From positions 17,163,075 to 17,227,074 of the forward strand of contig NC_064038.1 of NCBI RefSeq assembly GCF_932526225.1: DNA of 64,000 nucleotides, in the 5' to 3' direction. Origin of the DNA: Nematostella vectensis (lineage: Eukaryota > Cnidaria > Anthozoa > Actiniaria > Edwardsiidae). Both the position numbers and the translations under genes were made by a program. Within the stretch, counting starts at the first letter, position 1, and every line of letters begins with the position of its first letter. This document shows, in pieces, positions 43,001 to 49,908 of the stretch. A model generated the notes under the pieces. The model had not been told where the DNA came from, did no database searches, and worked only from the letters and a program-made list of their open reading frames with translations.

Positions 43001-46000
43001 ACATCTGTCGTTGAGGTCGATGAAAGACAAAGGGTACCTACTCTGTCTATATACTTCTTGGATAGGACAACATTTCTGATAATGGCATCCATTATGTGGT
43101 CTTATCTGAGAAATGTAAATGTAGGTTCCCTTTGTCTTTCCGTCAACCTCAATGCAAGGCACAGATGTTCAGCTGTGAAGCGGAATATGTATTTGTTTAA
43201 ACAAGGGCTTTTAGCTCTGATGCTGTACCCAAAGCAATAAAACAGAAAGTTTGAAGGGCAAAGCAAATATGAAGAATATTTTTTGCAGCTCATCAAGTGC
43301 AGGATCATGCGCATTACAAACTCACTAGTATTTTGCATATTTGGGTTTTAGACCCTGCCACTGAAATTTTCTTATTATTTCCTTTGAAATTTTTAGTCTG
43401 TTTTTTTTTCTAATGGTGATGAAACAATCCGAAAATACTATACACAAACACTTTAATCTGAAAAAAATGATTTTTAATTATCGAAAATAATATTTTTGAA
43501 ATAAGGTTAGACAAATATATCACCTTCTAAAGGTTAGAAAAAAATCCATTTAAGAGAAGATTTAAACATAGATCCTAGAGACATATCCAAATTATGAAAT
43601 CACCTGTCTTGGGATTTGACTTAGGAGTGCTCCTCAGCTCCAGGTATTTAACATTCTCTCCAGCAAAATCATGGATGACATCCCCTGTCACCTATAGAAC
43701 ATGGACACTCTTGTCATCAGACCTGTTCACCCTTATAAACATGGGCACTCCTGTCATCAGACCTGTTCACCCTTATAAACATGGGCACTTGTCATCAGAC
43801 CTGTTCACCCTCATAAACATGGGCACTTGTCATCAGACCTGTTCACCCTCATAAACATGGGCACTTGTCATCAGACCTGTTCACCCTCATAAACATGGAC
43901 ACTTGTCATCAGACCTGTTCACCCTCATAAACATGGGCACTTGTCATCAGACCTGTTCACCCTTATAAACATGGACACTCTTGTCATCAGACCTGTTCAC
44001 CCTCATAAACATGGGCACTTGTCATCAGACCTGTTCACCCTTATAAACATGGACACTCTTGTCATCAGACCTGTTCACCCTTATAAACATGGACACTCTT
44101 GTCATCAGACCTGTTCACCCTTATAAACATGGACACTCTTGTCATCAGACCTGTTCACCCTCATAAACATGGGCACTTGTCATCAGACCTGTTCACCCTC
44201 ATAAACATGGGCACTCTTGTCATCAGACCTGTTCACCCTTATAAACATGGACACTCTTGTCATCAGACCTGTTCACCCTTATAAACATGGACACTCTTGT
44301 CATCAGACCTGTTCACCCTTATAAACATGGACACTCTTGTCATCAGACCTGTTCACCCTCATAAACATGGGCACTCTTGTCATCAGACCTGTTCACCCTC
44401 ATAAACATGGGCACTCTTGTCATCAGACCTGTTCACCCTCATAAACATGGGCACTCTTGTCATCAGACCTGTTCACCCTTATAAACATGGACACTTGTCA
44501 TCAGACCTTTTCACCCTCATAAACATGGGCACTTGTCATCAGACCTGTTCACCCTTATAAACATGGGCACTCTTGTCATCAGACCTGTTCACCCTTATAA
44601 ACATGGACACTCTTGTCATCAGACCTGTTCACCCTTATAAACATGGACACTCTTGTCATCAGACCTGTTCACCCTTATAAACATGGGCACTCTTGTCATC
44701 AGACCTGTTCACCCTTATAAACATGGGCACTCTTGTCATCAGACCAGTTCACCCTCATAAACATGGGCACTCCTGTCATCAGACCTGTTCTCCCTCATAA
44801 ACATGGGCACTCTTGTCATCAGACCTGTTCACCCTTATAAACATGGACACTCTTGTCATCAGACCTGTTCACCCTTATAAACATGGACACTCTTGTCATC
44901 AGACCTGTTCACCCTCATAAACATGGGCACTCTTGTCATCAGACCTGTTCACCCTCATAAACATGGGCACTCTTGTCATCAGACCTGTTCACCCTCATAA
45001 ACATGGGCACTCTTGTCATCAGACCTGTTCACCCTCATAAACATGGGCACTCTTGTCATCAGACCTGTTCACCCTCATAAACATGGGCACTCTTGTCATC
45101 AGACCTGTTCACCCTTATAAACATGGACACTTGTCATCAGACCTTTTCACCCTCATAAACATGGGCACTTGTCATCAGACCTGTTCACCCTTATAAACAT
45201 GGGCACTTGTCATCAGACCTGTTCACCCTCATAAACATGGGCACTTGTCATCAGACCTGTTCACCCTTATAAACATGGACACTCTTGTCATCAGACCTGT
45301 TCACCCTTATAAACATGGGCACTCTTGTCATCAGACCTGTTCACCCTTATAAACATGGACACTCTTGTCATCAGACCTGTTCACCCTTATAAACATGGAC
45401 ACTCTTGTCATCAGACCTGTTCACCCTTATAAACATGGGCACTCTTGTCATCAGACCTGTTCACCCTTATAAACATGGGCACTCTTGTCATCAGACCAGT
45501 TCACCCTCATAAACATGGGCACTCCTGTCATCAGACCTGTTCTCCCTCATAAACATGGGCACTCTTGTCATCAGACCTGTTCTCCCTCATAAACATGGGC
45601 ACTCCTGTCATCAGACCGGTTCACCCTCGTAAACATGGACACTCGTGTCATCAGACCTGTTCACCCTCATAAACATGGGCACTTGTCATCAGACCTGTTC
45701 ACCCTTATAAACAATTGAGGCGTAAACAATTATGTTGACACAATTCTATACTTACTATTTTGACAGAGTTAACATCATCTACTAACTTGTGAATGACTGA
45801 GAACACTTTGAACCCCCTGAAATATAAAACAAAAGAGAAAAATTATATAGTTATAGCGCCAAAGGGAACTTAGTGTCTTGTTCATCTAGTGTAGGGTCAT
45901 TTGCTTATCCATACTTACTCACTAAAGTTTTCACCATCAGCTTTCCAGCCCATTAGTAGATCTCGACTGGGTAAGGAAGGGTCATCTGGGCTTGTCTGGT

Positions 46001-49000
46001 GCTTGTAGGTGAACAGCTTGTCCATTGTGTCCAAACTGATGGAGCCATTCAGGTGCGCATGAAGCTCCTATATACATAACAATAACCATATGATCACTTC
46101 TATAGACCCAACAATAACCACATGACCACTCTCATAAACACAATGACTATATGAATGTGTTGCTGTCACATGGTAGGGTGTTGCTGTCACATGGTAGGGT
46201 GTTGCTGCACATGGTAGGGTTTTGCTGTCACATGGTAGAGTCACATGGTAGGGTGTTGCTGTCACATGGTAGAGTCACATGGTAGGGTTTTGCTGTCACA
46301 TGGTAGGGTGTTGCTGTCACATGGTAGGGTGTTGCTGTCACATGGTAGAGTCACATGGTAGGGTGTTGCTGTCACATGGTAGAGTCACATGGTAGGGTGT
46401 TGCTGTCACATGGTAGAGTCACATGGTAGGGTGTTGCTGTCACATGGTAGGGTCACATGGTAGAGTCACATCAAAGGGTGTTGCTGTCACATGGTAGGGT
46501 CACATGGTAGAGTCACATGAAAGGGTGTTGCTGTCACATGGTAGGGTCACATGGTAGAGTCACATGGAAGGGTGTTGCTGTCACATGGTAGGGTCACATG
46601 GTAGAGTCACATGAAAGGGTGTTGCTGTCACATGGTAGGGTGTTGCTGTCACATGGTAGAGAACTAAGAGACATTCCCTGCCTCAGTTTATCTAAAATGA
46701 TCTTAAGCGTCATGTCATGTTTTTCGGCCATGTCAATCATAAATTGTATTTGTAGATCCTGCTGTTATGTAATATACAGGAGAACTGGAAAGCTCAAAGT
46801 CATCTATTTTATAATTAAGGACGATGAAAGTGTTGAATATATCGATCTTATCAGTGAAATATTAAAGCTGAAAAGAAAGGCTAGTAAAAAATTCAAAGCC
46901 CCCCCTAATAAGAGGTCCCATATTCTATCAGAGCCCCCCTTAATAAAAGGGCCCATATTCTATCAGAGCCCCCCTTAATAAAAGGGCCCATATTCTATTG
47001 GAGCCCCCCTTATAAGAAGGCCCATATTCTATCAGAGCCCCCCTTAATAAAAGGGCCCATATTCTATCAGATGCCCCTTAATAAAAGGGCCCATATTCTA
47101 TTGGAGCCCCCCTAATAAGAGGGCCCATATTCTATCAGAGCCCCCTTAATAAAAGGGCCCATATCCTATTGGAGCCCCCTTAATAAAAGGGCCCATATCC
47201 TATTGGAGCCCCCCCCTAATAAGAGGGCCCATATTCTATCAGAGCCCCCCTTAATAAAAGGGCCCATATTCTATCAGAGCCCCCCCTAATAAGAGGTCCC
47301 ATATTCTATCAGAGCCCCCCTTAATAAAAGGGCCCATATTCTATCAGAGCCCCCCTTAATAAAAGGGCCCATATTCTATTGGAGCCCCCCTTATAAGAAG
47401 GCCCATATTCTATCAGAGACCCCTTAATAAAAGGGCCCATATTCTATCAGATGCCCCTTAATAAAAGGGCCCATATTCTATTGGATCCCCCCCCTAATAA
47501 GAGGGCCCATATTCTATCAGAGCCCCCTTAATAAAAGGGCCCATATCCTATTGGAGCACCCCCCTAATAAGAGGGCCCATATTCTATCAGAGCCCCCCTT
47601 AATAAAAGGGCCCATATTCTATCAGAGCCCCCCTTAATAAAAGGGCCCATATTCTATCGGAGCCCCCCCTTAATAAAAGGGCCCATATTCTATCAGAGCC
47701 CCCCTTAATAAAAGGGCCCATATTCTATCGGAGCCCCCCCTTAATAAAAGGGCCCATATTCTATCAGAGCCCCCCTTAATAAAAGGGCCCATATTCTATC
47801 AGAGCCCCCCTTAATAAAAGGGCCCATATTCTATCGGAGCCCCCCTTAATAAAAGGGCCCATATTCTATCAGAGCCCCTCCTTAATAAAAGGGCCCATAT
47901 TCTATCAGAGCCCCCCTTAATAAAAGGGCCCATATTCAATCAGAGCCCCCCTTAATAAAAGGGCCCATATTCTATCAGAGCCCCTCCTTAATAAAAGGGC
48001 CCATATTCTATCGGAGCCCCCTCCACCACCAGCCCACCCAGTTGAAAATTTTCGGAGCTCCCCCTCAGAGTATTTATCGTATTTGCCCGCGTATAAGATG
48101 CACCCTAATTTTGAAGGTCATTAGAACCTGGGGGGGTATGTTTGGGTATAGGGGTTTTGAAATCTGACCCTGTTTAGGACAACACCCTCAATTTTAGGAC
48201 CCAGCATGTGAGAGCAAGCAAGGCAATCAGATCGGCGGCGGGATCAGTGGTTCAAGTTTTAGCAAAGCAACCAAATTGGTCCCCTATTTAGGACAGAGGC
48301 CTGAAATATGTACCCTGTCCAGGACAGAGAGGCCTGAAATATGTACCCTGTTCAGGACAGAGAGGCCTGAAATATGTACCCTGTTCAGGACAGAGAGGCC
48401 TGAAATATATACCCTGTTCAGGACAGAGGCCTGAAATATATACCCTGTTCAGGACAGAGAGGCCTGAAATATATACCCTGTTTAGGACAGAGAGGCCTGA
48501 AATATATACCCTGTACAGGACAGAGAGGCCTGAAATATATACCCTGTTCAGGACAAAGAGGCCTGAAATATATACCCTGTTCAGGACAGAGAGGCCTGAA
48601 ATATATACCCTGTTCAGGACAGAGAGGCCTGAAATATATACCCTGTTCAGGACAGAGAGGCCTCAAATATATACCCTGTTCAGGACAGAGAGGCCTGAAA
48701 TATATACCCTGTTCAGGACAGAGAGGCCTGAAATATATACCCTGTTCAGGACAAAGAGGCCTGAAATATATACCCTGTTCAGGACAGAGAGGCCTGAAAT
48801 ATATACCCTGTTCAGGACAGAGAGGCCTGAAATATATACCCTGTTCAGGACAGAGAGGCCTGAAATATATACCCTGTTCAGGACAGAGAGGCCTGAAATA
48901 TATACCCTGTTCAGGACAGAGAGGCCTGAAATATATACCCTGTTCAGGACAGAGAGGCCTGAAATATATACCCTGTTCAGGACAGAGGCCTGAAATATAT

Positions 49001-49828
49001 ACCCTGTTCAGGACAGAGAGGCCTGAAATATATACCCTGTTCAGGACAGAGAGGCCTGAAATATATACCCTGTTCAGGACAGAGAGGCCTGAAATATATA
49101 CCCTGTTCAGGACAGAGGCCTGAAATATATACCCTGTTCAGGACAGAGAGGCCTGAAATATATACCCTGTTCAGGACAGAGGCCTGAAATATATACCCTG
49201 TTCAGGACAGAGAGGCCTGAAATATATACCCTGTTCAGGACAGAGAGGCCTGAAATATATACCCTGTTCAGGACAGAGAGGCCTGAAATATATACCCTGT
49301 TCAGGACAGAGGCCTGAAATATATACCCTGTTCAGGACAGAGAGGCCTGAAATATATACCCTGTACAGGACAAAGAGGCCTGAAATATATACCCTGTCCA
49401 GCGGCACGTCCCCGTAAAGCCCATATAAGGGAGTACCCCTCAGCATTAGATGGGGTAGACTAAATGTTCACATCTGTAGTTGAGGTTGATAAAAGACAAA
49501 GGGTACCTACTGGTTATTAACGCCAGTTAATACAGTAATGAGCACTCCCTAGATAAAATATGGGTTCTGAACTGGCAGATAACACACACAAAACTGTTCC
49601 AGCAACTTGGCAATGACTCGTGGACAACCAGCGTGTCATAATTTCGTGACTTGTGGCGTTCTAAATATACCGATATAAACACCAAGTGTAAACCAAAGTC
49701 TAACTACATATCTAACTACATATCACTGATCGTACCCATGCTACCGAAATTGCACAGAAATAAACATTGTACATGGCGGAATTTGAAATCTTGGGCTTTC
49801 AACGAAAGTGATGTGTTGTCTTAGGCTA

Positions 49829-49908
<80 letters not shown>

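Noticed and set aside
42938-43338. Possible extra ADAL exon in minus-strand ORFs near 43000-43340
   Set aside because: The frame overlaps an inverted-repeat element, and exons 4 and 5 already join in phase with full family coverage.
48418-49446. ORFs with [11 protein letters not shown] repeats
   Set aside because: Product of the 33-bp ADAL intron 1 array.
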